Positions 1-12,223 of a stretch of DNA of 64,000 nucleotides are shown here, piece by piece. The notes below the pieces were generated by a model. That model was not told the origin of the DNA. It saw only the letters and a list, made by a program, of their open reading frames with translations, and searched no databases. The translations under genes and the position numbers were made by a program. Position 1 is the stretch's first letter, and each line of letters starts with the position of its first letter. The stretch is from Idiomarina zobellii (GTDB lineage Bacteria > Pseudomonadota > Gammaproteobacteria > Enterobacterales > Alteromonadaceae): contig NZ_FNCB01000001.1 in NCBI RefSeq assembly GCF_900100855.1, forward strand, positions 248,001 through 312,000, written 5' to 3'.

Positions 1-2
1 CC

Positions 3-1319
3 AGTCATCCTGAATATTTAGACCGGGTTGCTAAACGCGCAGAGCCTTATTTACATCTTATCGTCGAAGAATTAGAGCGCCGTGAAATGCCTATTGATCT
101 GGCGCTGTTGCCTATTGTCGAAAGTGCGTTTGACCCGTTCGCCTATTCTCATGGCAGTGCATCCGGTGTTTGGCAGTTTATTCCGGGCACAGCCCGTCAA
201 TATGGTTTAGATATTAACTGGTGGTACGACGGCCGCCGGGACGTATTTGCCGCGACCCATGCTGCGCTGGACTATTTAGAAGCCCTCTACCGTTATTTCG
301 ACGGCAACTGGATGCATGCTTTGGCTGCTTATAACTCAGGTGAGGGGCGCGTTGGTAATGCAATTCGAAGAAACAAGCGTGCCGGCAAGCCAACCGACTT
401 CTGGAACCTGGACTTACCGCGTGAAACTCGCGCTTATGTTCCTAAATTATTAGCCTTGGCTGATATTTTAGCCAATAGCGAGAAGTACGGTATTACCTGG
501 TACCCCATTGAGAATCAGCCAATGCTGGAAGTAGTAGAAGCGCCAGCGCAAATCGACTTAGCCCTCGCGGCCGATATGGCTGATTTGTCATTGGAAGAAC
601 TGCACCAATTTAACTCGGGCTATAACCGCTGGGCCACAGCACCTGACGGCCCTCACCGCTTTTTGTTACCGGCTGAAAATGCAGAGCGGTTCAGCCTGGC
701 ATTGCAAGAGACCGAGCCTAAAGACTGGCTTTCCTGGACACGCCACAAGGTGAAGTCAGGAGAAAGCCTGCTAACGATATCAAAAAAATACAATACTTCT
801 GTCGATGTCATTCAACAACTTAACGACATTAGCAGCCATATTATTCGCGCCGGTGAGCACTTACTGGTTCCTGTTGCCACCTTAGGTCTTGAAAATTACA
901 CCTTGTCGCAAGATCAGCGCCGTGAAAACCGTCAAGATCAAAAACGCGACGGCAAACGTATTGATTATATTGTTCAGTCGGGTGACACTCTCTGGGATAT
1001 CAGTCGTGCTTATGACGTCAATCTACGAGATCTAGCTCGATGGAATTCAATGGCGCCCGGAGACTACTTAAGACCTGGGCAAGAGCTTGTTGTTTGGACT
1101 GAAGCTGAGGCCTCTTCCGTCGTACGCAGTAGTGTTAACAGCATTATTCGAACGGTTAATTACCGCGTACGTTCAGGAGACTCTCTTGCAAGGATAGCTA
1201 ATAAGTTTAACGTGACCATTCGCCAAATTGAGCAATGGAATAATATTCAACGCAACCGTTACCTGCAGCCTGGACAGATGCTGAGACTGAAAGTAGATGT
1301 AACCGAGGTGAGTAGTTGA
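3..1319 (+). CDS. mltD: Membrane-bound lytic murein transglycosylase D, 5' end missing
   Basis: Lytic transglycosylase that cleaves peptidoglycan glycan strands, leaving 1,6-anhydro-muramyl ends; it acts in the periplasm, anchored to the outer membrane in the family. The frame is open from the left edge, so the protein starts outside the window; the Met at 87 is internal, because the upstream codons already belong to the SLT domain. Seen: the SLT fold with the catalytic Glu codon at 120-122 in PIVESAFDP, the GVWQFIP and ALAAYNSGEGRV motifs, and then three LysM peptidoglycan-binding modules at about 744-880, 963-1096 and 1158-1296. The signal sequence and lipobox lie upstream and cannot be checked. 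The stop overlaps the region before the next exported protein. Confidence 0.96.
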   Translation, partial: SHPEYLDRVAKRAEPYLHLIVEELERREMPIDLALLPIVESAFDPFAYSHGSASGVWQFIPGTARQYGLDINWWYDGRRDVFAATHAALDYLEALYRYFDGNWMHALAAYNSGEGRVGNAIRRNKRAGKPTDFWNLDLPRETRAYVPKLLALADILANSEKYGITWYPIENQPMLEVVEAPAQIDLALAADMADLSLEELHQFNSGYNRWATAPDGPHRFLLPAENAERFSLALQETEPKDWLSWTRHKVKSGESLLTISKKYNTSVDVIQQLNDISSHIIRAGEHLLVPVATLGLENYTLSQDQRRENRQDQKRDGKRIDYIVQSGDTLWDISRAYDVNLRDLARWNSMAPGDYLRPGQELVVWTEAEASSVVRSSVNSIIRTVNYRVRSGDSLARIANKFNVTIRQIEQWNNIQRNRYLQPGQMLRLKVDVTEVSS

Positions 1320-1327
1320 GGCCCGTT

Positions 1328-4817
<3,490 letters not shown>

Positions 4818-4843
4818 GTGCTCTATCAACCTTCTTATTATTG

Positions 4844-7800
4844 TCAGGCTTCCGTCATAGCGACGGCTTGCTCTACATCAACGGCAACCAGGCGCGACAC
4901 ACCTGCTTCCTGCATTGTCACCCCGGCAAGGTGTGACGCCATTTCCATAGCCACTTTGTTGTGACTGATATAAATAAACTGTACCGATTCTGACATTTCA
5001 CTCACTAAGCGGCAAAAGCGGCCTACGTTCGCATCATCGAGTGGCGCATCAACCTCATCTAACAAGCAAAATGGTGCTGGGTTCAACCGGAAAATGGCAA
5101 ACACCAATGATAATGCGGTCAATGCTTTTTCTCCACCACTTAGCAGGTGAATCGTACTATTCTTTTTACCCGGTGGCCTTGCCATAATAGTAACGCCTGT
5201 TTCCAGCAAGTCGTCGTCAGTGAGTTCTAAACTGGCACTACCGCCGCCAAACACTTTTGGAAACAATACCTGTAAGTCACTGTTCACCGCATCAAAAGTC
5301 GTTTTAAAACGATGCCGGGTTTCTTTATCAATTTTTCGTATGGCCGTTTCCAGCGTTTCTAAAGACGATGATAGGTCATCCACTTGCTGATCCAGATACT
5401 GTTTACGCTCTCTTTGCGCTTCAGCTTCTTCAATCGCCGCCAGGTTAATGGCTCCCAGGCGCTTAATTTTATTCTGCACGTTCTCCAGGTTAGTCTGCCA
5501 CGGCTGCTCCTCTGCTTCCTGTGGCAACTCCTGCAGTAAGGTTTTCAAGGTCATGCCGGTTTCTGCCAGTCCCTCAAGCACACCCTGGCTGCGCTCTTGC
5601 AACTTGGCCTTTTCAATCTCAGTGCTTTGCAGTGCTTCTTTAGCTTGCGCAATACGCATTTGAACAGCCGACTGACCTTGATTAAGCTCTGACAATTCAT
5701 GTTCTAACTCAGACAGTTGCGCACGCTGCTCCTGCAAAATGGCTTCCTGCTCCTGACGCTGGTCAAGAAGCTCTGTCAGTCGCTCTTCCAATTCCTGCTT
5801 ATTTTCTTCGCCGTCAGAGCTTTGTTGCGTGGTCTTTTCATCCACTAACTGCTGGTAACGCTGTTCACTGCGTTGTAAGACCGTGTCGAGCTGCTGTACC
5901 TGAACAGTAATGTTTTGTTGCTGCATAGACAGCTGCTGTTGTTTAGACTTTAGTGCCTGCAGCTGCTCTTTCTTGTCGCTGGCCAGCCGTTCTAACTCAT
6001 CACCTGAGTCGTCATTCGCCGCGTCGCTCTCCAATAACCGTTCGTTCAGCTCTTCTCTTTGTAATGCAGCTTCCTCAATACGCTCATTAAGCTCTTCTGC
6101 TTTTTGCTCAAGCTCTGATTGTTGCTCGCTAAGCCTCTCCAGTTGTTGCGTATACTGTTGTTGCTGTTGCTTAGCCCAGTTTAACTGCTGCTCCGCTTTA
6201 TTTGTGTCATTCTGCGCGGTTTGTTGCTGCTCTTGCTCGCGCTCAAGTTCCTGCTCAATCTCTTTCTGAGAAGCGCGTGCCTGTTCCAATTTTTGTGTCG
6301 CTGTTTCTAGCGAGTTTTCTAACTCTTCTTGCTCACGTTTCAGGCTGTCACACTGACTCTGCAACTGCAGTTGGCTGGTGTTGCTATCAATTCGCGATGA
6401 CATAAACCCGTTAGGCCAGTGCCAGTTACCCTGTTTTGACACAGCAAACTCAGCCTCACCATCTAATACCTGCTTTTGTGCTTGCTCATCACTGTCAGCC
6501 ACAGCACACAGTTGCAACGGCGGCCAATGTCTTAATGCGCCAGAGACTTTGCTCGCCAAAGTACCCGATTTAGCCTCTCCGGCGCTTGGCCATATCAGTT
6601 TCAGACCTGCTACTGACTCAGTTCGCTCAGGTGAGCTTTCAAGAACCGCGGCATCCAGCCACTCATACAAAAACTGCTCAACAGCCAATTCCCAGCCAGG
6701 CTCTGCTTTCAGAACGTCACGGACTCTCGGGGTATTTGGATAATGCGTTTCAAGCCACTCATCCGCGCTGTCATCGCCTGACTGATGCTTGATGAGTAAC
6801 TGCTCAATGGCTTGCAGGTTCGCCTGTACTTTATTTTGTTCTAATTCAACACTGCGCTTCGCTTCCTGTGCCTGCTCAACCTGCTCGCGACTGTCCGCTA
6901 ACCGTTGCTTTGTTGTTTGAAGCCGCTCAATAGCGCTGTTTAATCGCTCACTAGCCTCATCAAATTCGCGTTGCAGGCTGTCTAACGATACGTCACTAAG
7001 CTGCTTTTTAACGTCCTGTTGCTGGTCGTTAACTTGCTCTAGCTGTTGCTTAGTGTAATCACGGCTTTGCTGAAGCTGTTGTTCTTTCAGCTGCGCCTGC
7101 TGATGCTGTTGTTCAATATCGCGCACTTTTTGCTGCTGTGAGCGTTGCTGCTGTTGCCAGCTTCGGTAGTTTTCATCAGCCTGTTGCGCTTGCTCAGACA
7201 CCTCTTCAACCTGTTCGGCTAGCTCTTCAAGCTGCGGTTCAAGCATCATTTCCTGCTCAGCCAACTGCTCTTTTTGCAGTTTATCTTCGTCAAGTTGCGA
7301 CTCAAGTTGCGTCAGTTCGCTTTGAATTCGCTGCAAACGCTCTTCACGCTGCGCTTTAATTTCATGCTGATGCTTTAGAGTTTGCTCAATACGAGTCACT
7401 TCATTACCCAGGATGAACATTTTCTCTTGCGATTGTTCAACTTGAGAGCGTAACTCTTCAGCCCTTTCTCTCAGCTCTATAGCTCCACGTTCGTCGCCGC
7501 TTTGCTGCGCTTGCCACTTTTCAAGTTCAGCCTGCTGCTCAGAGTATTGGGCATCAAGTTGCTGCCGCTGGTTATCTAACTTTAACCAACGCAATGCCTG
7601 CAGTTCGCCTTTCAACTGGCGCTCTTGTTTTTTCAGTTCTTTATATCGAATTGCCGCAGCCGCCTGACGCTCTAGCTTATCCAGCTGTTGACCCAATTCT
7701 TCACGCACATCACTCAGACGCTCCAAATTTTCGCGCGTGTGATTCATCCGGTTTTCTGTTTCACGGCGACGCTCTTTGTATTTAGAAATACCCGCAGCTT

Positions 7801-8296
7801 CTTCAATAAACACCCGCAACTCTTGAGGTTTTGACTCAATTAAGCGGGAGATCATGCCTTGTTCAATAATGGCGTAGCTTCGGGGGCCGAGGCCGGTCCC
7901 GAGGAATAAATCAGTAATATCGCGGCGTCGGCAACGACTGCCGTTCAGAAAATAGTTCGACTGGCCGTCCCGGGTAACTAAGCGTTTGACGGAGATTTCG
8001 TTAAACGCGGCATACTCACCCTGAATACGCCCTGCGCTATTATCAAATACCAGTTCAACACTGGCTTGAGACACAGGCTTACGGGCGTTAGAACCATTAA
8101 AAATCACGTCAGTCATGGCATCGCCGCGAAGGTTTTTCGCTGAGCTTTCACCCAGAACCCAGCGCACAGCGTCGATGACATTCGACTTGCCACAGCCGTT
8201 CGGACCCACTACGCAGGTCATTTGATCGGGAAAAGGAACTTTGGTCGGGTCAACAAATGATTTGAAGCCCACAAGTTTGATGTGTTTCAGTCGCAT
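4844..8296 (-). CDS. smc: Chromosome segregation ATPase SMC
   Basis: SMC subunit of bacterial condensin, which extrudes loops to organise and separate chromosomes with ScpA and ScpB, both encoded here at 52.4-53.7 kb. Length 1150 residues. Walker A (GPNGCGKS) is at residues 31-38, the ABC signature LSGGEKAL near 1052, and Walker B (CLLDE) near 1077-1081. Between them are two long Gln/Glu-rich coiled coils and a short, divergent hinge at about residues 505-640 that lacks the clear glycine-rich dimer motifs of textbook SMC hinges. Gammaproteobacteria related to E. coli use MukBEF instead. Transcribed with zipA and ligA; divergent from cysZ. Confidence 0.98.
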   Translation of the reverse strand: MRLKHIKLVGFKSFVDPTKVPFPDQMTCVVGPNGCGKSNVIDAVRWVLGESSAKNLRGDAMTDVIFNGSNARKPVSQASVELVFDNSAGRIQGEYAAFNEISVKRLVTRDGQSNYFLNGSRCRRRDITDLFLGTGLGPRSYAIIEQGMISRLIESKPQELRVFIEEAAGISKYKERRRETENRMNHTRENLERLSDVREELGQQLDKLERQAAAAIRYKELKKQERQLKGELQALRWLKLDNQRQQLDAQYSEQQAELEKWQAQQSGDERGAIELRERAEELRSQVEQSQEKMFILGNEVTRIEQTLKHQHEIKAQREERLQRIQSELTQLESQLDEDKLQKEQLAEQEMMLEPQLEELAEQVEEVSEQAQQADENYRSWQQQQRSQQQKVRDIEQQHQQAQLKEQQLQQSRDYTKQQLEQVNDQQQDVKKQLSDVSLDSLQREFDEASERLNSAIERLQTTKQRLADSREQVEQAQEAKRSVELEQNKVQANLQAIEQLLIKHQSGDDSADEWLETHYPNTPRVRDVLKAEPGWELAVEQFLYEWLDAAVLESSPERTESVAGLKLIWPSAGEAKSGTLASKVSGALRHWPPLQLCAVADSDEQAQKQVLDGEAEFAVSKQGNWHWPNGFMSSRIDSNTSQLQLQSQCDSLKREQEELENSLETATQKLEQARASQKEIEQELEREQEQQQTAQNDTNKAEQQLNWAKQQQQQYTQQLERLSEQQSELEQKAEELNERIEEAALQREELNERLLESDAANDDSGDELERLASDKKEQLQALKSKQQQLSMQQQNITVQVQQLDTVLQRSEQRYQQLVDEKTTQQSSDGEENKQELEERLTELLDQRQEQEAILQEQRAQLSELEHELSELNQGQSAVQMRIAQAKEALQSTEIEKAKLQERSQGVLEGLAETGMTLKTLLQELPQEAEEQPWQTNLENVQNKIKRLGAINLAAIEEAEAQRERKQYLDQQVDDLSSSLETLETAIRKIDKETRHRFKTTFDAVNSDLQVLFPKVFGGGSASLELTDDDLLETGVTIMARPPGKKNSTIHLLSGGEKALTALSLVFAIFRLNPAPFCLLDEVDAPLDDANVGRFCRLVSEMSESVQFIYISHNKVAMEMASHLAGVTMQEAGVSRLVAVDVEQAVAMTEA

Positions 8297-8438
8297 TCGG
8301 CTGTTTTTATAGTTATTACTGACGTTATTTATAATCCAAAGACTCTAGCAGATCCCGTAGTCATTTGTAACAATTTCAACCACACATAAGGGTGGTTTTG
8401 CCCTATTATGAGCAACAAAAGTGACAGCAGGAGTTCGC

Positions 8439-9185
8439 ATGCACAAACCGATCTACAGTGAGTCGGGAATATCCTATATAGGAAGGGGTTTACAGCTCAT
8501 CCGCACCAAAGGGCTACGCCGCTACGTTATTGTCCCTATTTTGGCCAACCTGATTCTCTTCACCATTGCCTTCAGCTGGCTGTACGGCGAAGCCGACTAC
8601 TGGCTTAATAAATTCATGGCTTGGCTACCCGACTTTTTCCAATGGTTGGAATTTATCTTATGGCCACTGGTGGTCATTGTGATGGTCGCCTTTTTCTCCT
8701 TTATTTTTACCAGCATCATGAACTTTTTCGCCGCACCTTTTAATGGCTTACTGGCGGAAAAAGTCGAGCGTTATGAAAGTGGCGAAGCTTTAGGGGATGA
8801 GGGGTTTATGGGACTCGTTAAGGACATACCCCGAACGGTTGGCCGTGAATTTCAAAAACTCATGTATTACCTGCCACGGGCCATCGGCTTTTTCTTGCTG
8901 TCTTTAATTATCCCGGTATTTGGGCAAATTCTCTGGTACGTTTTTGTTTGCTGGATGATGTCTATTCAGTATTTGGATTATCCGTTCGATAATCACAAAA
9001 TTTCATTTAATCGTATGCGCTCTGAGTTGGGGTTACAGCGGAGTCGGACTTTCTCGTTTGGCTTGGGAATCACGCTATTAACCATGATTCCTTTTGTGAA
9101 CCTAATTATTATGCCGCTGGCTGTATCGGGTGCGACAGCATTGTGGGTCGACCATTACCGTCGCAGTGCATTAGAGCAGCGCTAA
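8439..9185 (+). CDS. cysZ: Sulfate transporter CysZ
   Basis: Inner-membrane protein that brings sulfate into the cell for cysteine synthesis. The 248-residue product has four hydrophobic stretches (around FLLSLIIPVFGQILWYVFV and similar segments) and the EI24/CysZ signature YLDYPFDNH. Length fits the family (about 250). The ATG at 8439 has a CAGGAG ribosome-binding site 5 bases upstream; an in-frame GTG at 8421 is less well placed. Divergent from smc across a 142-base spacer. In E. coli the order is cysZ-zipA-ligA on one strand, so cysZ is inverted relative to zipA here. CysB, the usual activator of cysteine genes, is encoded at 15.7 kb. Confidence 0.95.
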   Translation: MHKPIYSESGISYIGRGLQLIRTKGLRRYVIVPILANLILFTIAFSWLYGEADYWLNKFMAWLPDFFQWLEFILWPLVVIVMVAFFSFIFTSIMNFFAAPFNGLLAEKVERYESGEALGDEGFMGLVKDIPRTVGREFQKLMYYLPRAIGFFLLSLIIPVFGQILWYVFVCWMMSIQYLDYPFDNHKISFNRMRSELGLQRSRTFSFGLGITLLTMIPFVNLIIMPLAVSGATALWVDHYRRSALEQR

Positions 9186-9196
9186 AGGACTTAGAA

Positions 9197-9223
9197 GACG
9201 ACTGAGCGCATTGCTCAGTCGTC
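9197..9223. terminator. Perfect 11-bp hairpin between convergent cysZ and rmuC
   Basis: GACGACTGAGC at 9197-9207 pairs perfectly with GCTCAGTCGTC at 9213-9223 around a 5-base loop. It begins 11 bases after the cysZ stop and covers the last codons of rmuC. There is no strong T run on either side, so it may be a terminator helped by Rho or an mRNA 3'-end stabiliser serving both genes. Confidence 0.5.
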
Positions 9224-10522
9224 GCTTTCTGAGTCATTTTCTAAGTAGTCTGAACTTAACCGTTTATTCGTTTGTACACCCATCTGGCGGAACTTGTCGA
9301 CTCGACCAATAAGGTTCCCGCGACCAGTACTCAGCTTTTTCATCGCTTCCTGATAACGGTTATCCAGTGTTTGTAAGCCGTTACCAATTTTCTCCAGATC
9401 TTCTACAAACCCGACAAACTTGTCGTACAAGCGCGCAGCGTCGGTGGCAATTTTCTCAGCGTTTTGATTCTGATATTCATACTGCCAGATATTGTGAACC
9501 GTACGTAGTGCAACCAGCAAGTTAGTTGGGCTCACCAGCATAATCTGATTGTCCAGCGCCAGCCGGATGAGCTCTGGGTCACGGTCAACCGCCAATAGAA
9601 ATGCCGGTTCAATTGGAATAAACATCAACACATAGTCGAGCGTTCTCAAGCCTTCCAATTGGTGGTAGCTCTTTTTCCCAAGCTGCTTTATGTGTTGTTT
9701 AAGTGACTGAACGTGTTCATTTAATGCTCGTTCGCGCTCAAGGTCATCGTCGGAGTTAAAGTAACGCTCATAAGCGGACAAACTGACTTTCGAGTCGATA
9801 ACCACGTCTTTTTTATTGGGCAAATGCACAATAACATCTGGTTTGAATGACTTACCGTCTTCATCGCGATGGTGTGCCTGGGTTTGATACTCATGCCCTT
9901 CACGCAGCCCCGACTGTTCGAGAATACGTTCTAGTACAACCTCCCCCCAGTTACCCTGCTGCTTGGTATCGCCTTTCAATGCTTTAGTCAGCGCCTCAGC
10001 TTCAGAGGCCATACGACGGTTTAAGTCTTTCAGTGACAACAGCTCGTTTTTAAGCGCTGAACGCTCTTTTGTTTCGTCGGTATACTGCTGAGTAATTTGC
10101 TTTTTAAATGCATCGATTTGTTGCTTAAAGGGCTCTAATGTTGCCTGCAAAGACTGCTGATGATGTTGCTGCAGCCCTTTCGACTTTTCTTCAAAAATAC
10201 GGTTAGCCAGGTTCTCGAATTGCTGCGTCAGTCGCTCCTCGCTGGCTTTTAACAAGTTCAGCTTTTCTTCTGCGGTTTTTTGCTCGTGATCAGCGCGGGC
10301 CAACGTCTCGCGCAGACGACTGTCTTTTTCATAGACGTCGTGCTGCAATTCATCGATACGCTCACGAAGAATTTCTGCATCTTGTTCCAGTGCCTTATTT
10401 TGTTGCTCTGTCTGTATACGCAAACGGCGCTGCTGCTGCCAAAGCAACAACAACGCCGTAATAACAGTCAGAACTGGCACACCTATTATTGCCATCCATT
10501 GCCACAGTGCCAGCGACATCAT
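9215..10522 (-). CDS. rmuC: DNA recombination protein RmuC
   Basis: RmuC-family protein, thought to act as a nuclease that limits inversions at short inverted repeats. The 435-residue product begins with one membrane helix (WMAIIGVPVLTVITALLLL), continues with about 150 residues of Gln/Glu-rich coiled coil, and ends with the RmuC restriction-endonuclease-like domain, including GNWGEVVLERILEQSGL, KPDVIVHLPNKKDVVIDSK and YVLMFIPIEPAF. The start codon shares one base with the stop of the fumarase gene (TAATG), which suggests translational coupling; there are two consecutive ATG codons (10522 and 10519). The role of the family is known from mutant studies; its chemistry is not fully settled. Confidence 0.95.
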   Translation of the reverse strand: MMSLALWQWMAIIGVPVLTVITALLLLWQQQRRLRIQTEQQNKALEQDAEILRERIDELQHDVYEKDSRLRETLARADHEQKTAEEKLNLLKASEERLTQQFENLANRIFEEKSKGLQQHHQQSLQATLEPFKQQIDAFKKQITQQYTDETKERSALKNELLSLKDLNRRMASEAEALTKALKGDTKQQGNWGEVVLERILEQSGLREGHEYQTQAHHRDEDGKSFKPDVIVHLPNKKDVVIDSKVSLSAYERYFNSDDDLERERALNEHVQSLKQHIKQLGKKSYHQLEGLRTLDYVLMFIPIEPAFLLAVDRDPELIRLALDNQIMLVSPTNLLVALRTVHNIWQYEYQNQNAEKIATDAARLYDKFVGFVEDLEKIGNGLQTLDNRYQEAMKKLSTGRGNLIGRVDKFRQMGVQTNKRLSSDYLENDSESDD

Positions 10523-12045
10523 TAAGCTCCTAATTTTTCGTTCAAGTCAGCAATTTTCGCTTTCCAAATAGCAGGACCTTGAGTATGTGCATTTTGACCG
10601 TCGCTATCGACAGCGACAGTGACTGGCATGTCTTCCACTTCAAACTCATAAATAGCTTCCATACCCAAGTCTTCAAACGCAACGACTCTGGCTTTCTTGA
10701 TCGCTTTAGCAACCAGGTACGCCGCACCGCCCACAGCCATCAGGTAGACGGCTTTGTGCTTGCGAATACTCTCGACGGCTTCTGGCCCGCGTTCAGCTTT
10801 ACCCACCATGCCGATAATACCGGCTTCTTCCAGCATCTGGTCGGTAAATTTGTCCATACGTGTCGAGGTTGTCGGGCCAGCAGGGCCTACCACTTCATCA
10901 CCCACCGGATCGACAGGTCCGACGTAATAAATAAAGCGGTTGTTGAAATCAACCGGCAACTCTTCACCGTTATCCAGCATACCTTTAATGCGCTTGTGAG
11001 CGGCATCGCGACCAGTAAGTAACTTACCGGACAACAACACTGTTTCACCCATTTTCCAGTCTTGAATGTCTTCTTTCGTCACTTCATCCAGGTTCACACG
11101 ACGAGCATCATCGCCCAGCTCAAAAGTGACATCCGGCCAGTCTTCCAGTTTCGGTGGCGCTAAGTCTGCGGCACCACTACCGTCAAGTGTGAAATGAACG
11201 TGGCGAGTCGCCGCACAGTTTGGAATTAAGGTCACAGGTTTAGAAGCGGCGTGTGTCGGTAGTGATTTAATCTTCACATCCAGCACCGTTGTTAAGCCAC
11301 CTAAGCCCTGGGCGCCAATACCTAGTGCGTTAACGCGGTTGAAAATTTCTAAGCGTAATTCTTCTTCCGCGTTTTGCGGACCACGCTCAATCAGTTCATG
11401 GATGTCCACAGACTCCATCAACGACTCTTTCGCCAATACGGCTGACTTCTCAGCAGTACCACCAACACCAATACCCAGCATACCCGGTGGACACCAACCA
11501 GCGCCCATTTTTGGCAGAGTTTCTACAACCCAGTCAGCAATCGAGTCGCTGGGGTTTAGCATAGCCATTTTCGACTTGTTCTCAGAGCCACCACCTTTTG
11601 CGGCAATCATGACTTCAATTTCGTCGCCCGGCACCATATCGATGTGAACAACGGCTGGAGTGTTATCACCTGTGTTTTTGCGCGCACCTGCCGGGTCTGC
11701 GACAATTGACGCTCGTAATGGATTATCCGGATTGTTGTAAGCTCGGCGAGTTCCTTCGTCTACCATTTGTTGAACTGTCCGGTCGGTCTTATCCCATTGC
11801 ACACCCATACCAACTTTAACAAAGCAGGTGACAATACCGGTGTCCTGACAAATTGGACGGTGCCCTTGCGCAGACATACGCGAGTTCGTCAGCACCTGAG
11901 CAATGGCATTCTTTGCTGCTTCGCTCTCTTCACGCTGATACGCCTCGTCCAACGCTTTAATAAAGTCTAATGGGTGATAATAAGATATGTACTGCAGGGC
12001 ATCGGCAATACTGTCAATAAAATCCGCCTGACGAATGGTGGTCAT
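10522..12045 (-). CDS. fumA: Fumarate hydratase, class I (iron-sulfur)
   Basis: Interconverts fumarate and malate in the TCA cycle using an oxygen-sensitive [4Fe-4S] cluster; cytoplasmic. The 507-residue length fits the single-chain class I enzymes. The three expected cluster cysteines are present: Cys66 (RPICQDTG), Cys185 (GAGWCPPGM) and Cys277 (LIPNCAATRH). The C-terminal beta domain contains VGPAGPTTSTRMDKFTDQ. No class II FumC is in the window. The next gene, rmuC, starts on its stop codon. Transcription probably begins in the 178-base spacer shared with pabB. The choice of fumA over fumB as symbol is arbitrary for a single-copy gene. Confidence 0.97.
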   Translation of the reverse strand: MTTIRQADFIDSIADALQYISYYHPLDFIKALDEAYQREESEAAKNAIAQVLTNSRMSAQGHRPICQDTGIVTCFVKVGMGVQWDKTDRTVQQMVDEGTRRAYNNPDNPLRASIVADPAGARKNTGDNTPAVVHIDMVPGDEIEVMIAAKGGGSENKSKMAMLNPSDSIADWVVETLPKMGAGWCPPGMLGIGVGGTAEKSAVLAKESLMESVDIHELIERGPQNAEEELRLEIFNRVNALGIGAQGLGGLTTVLDVKIKSLPTHAASKPVTLIPNCAATRHVHFTLDGSGAADLAPPKLEDWPDVTFELGDDARRVNLDEVTKEDIQDWKMGETVLLSGKLLTGRDAAHKRIKGMLDNGEELPVDFNNRFIYYVGPVDPVGDEVVGPAGPTTSTRMDKFTDQMLEEAGIIGMVGKAERGPEAVESIRKHKAVYLMAVGGAAYLVAKAIKKARVVAFEDLGMEAIYEFEVEDMPVTVAVDSDGQNAHTQGPAIWKAKIADLNEKLGA

Positions 12046-12084
12046 GGCTCTACCTCTTCATTTTTATATCGAACGGTTCCGATA

Positions 12085-12112
12085 TTGGTTCTGATAAACG
12101 TGGCGCTATAAT
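12085..12112 (+). promoter_or_regulatory. Candidate promoter for pabB
   Basis: A perfect -10 hexamer TATAAT at 12107-12112 has TTGGTT 16 bases upstream, matching the -35 consensus only in TTG. It would give a leader of roughly 105 bases before pabB that includes the dyad at 12135-12163. The -10 sits in a small palindrome, so it might also serve the minus strand (fumarase). Confidence 0.35.
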
Positions 12113-12134
12113 AGCGTTTTCACTAACAACTGAC

Positions 12135-12163
12135 CAGTGTAACTAACCGAGTTAGTGTCACTG
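12135..12163. promoter_or_regulatory. 29-base interrupted dyad in the fum/pabB spacer
   Basis: CAGTG-TA-ACTAAC-CGA-GTTAGT-GT-CACTG: 11 of 14 symmetric base pairs match around the centre at 12149. It may be an operator for either divergent gene, or a hairpin in the pabB leader. I do not recognise the binding protein. Confidence 0.5.
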
Positions 12164-12223
12164 TGATAGAATGATTCTTATCCTTAATTCGTGGCTGTTA
12201 TTAAGTAAATCAAAGGGCTAAGT

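Noticed and set aside
87-1319. Start of mltD at the ATG at 87
   Set aside because: The frame is open to the left edge and codons 3-86 already encode conserved SLT-domain sequence, so the Met is internal.
5910-6269. Cys/Ser-rich reading frame opposite smc (also 4276-4485 opposite zipA)
   Set aside because: These are mirror images of Gln/Glu/Lys-rich coils on the other strand; low complexity, no ribosome binding site, no conserved pattern.
8378-8397. Inverted repeat AACCAC/GTGGTT between smc and cysZ
   Set aside because: Six-base arms without a U run or known motif; not above chance.
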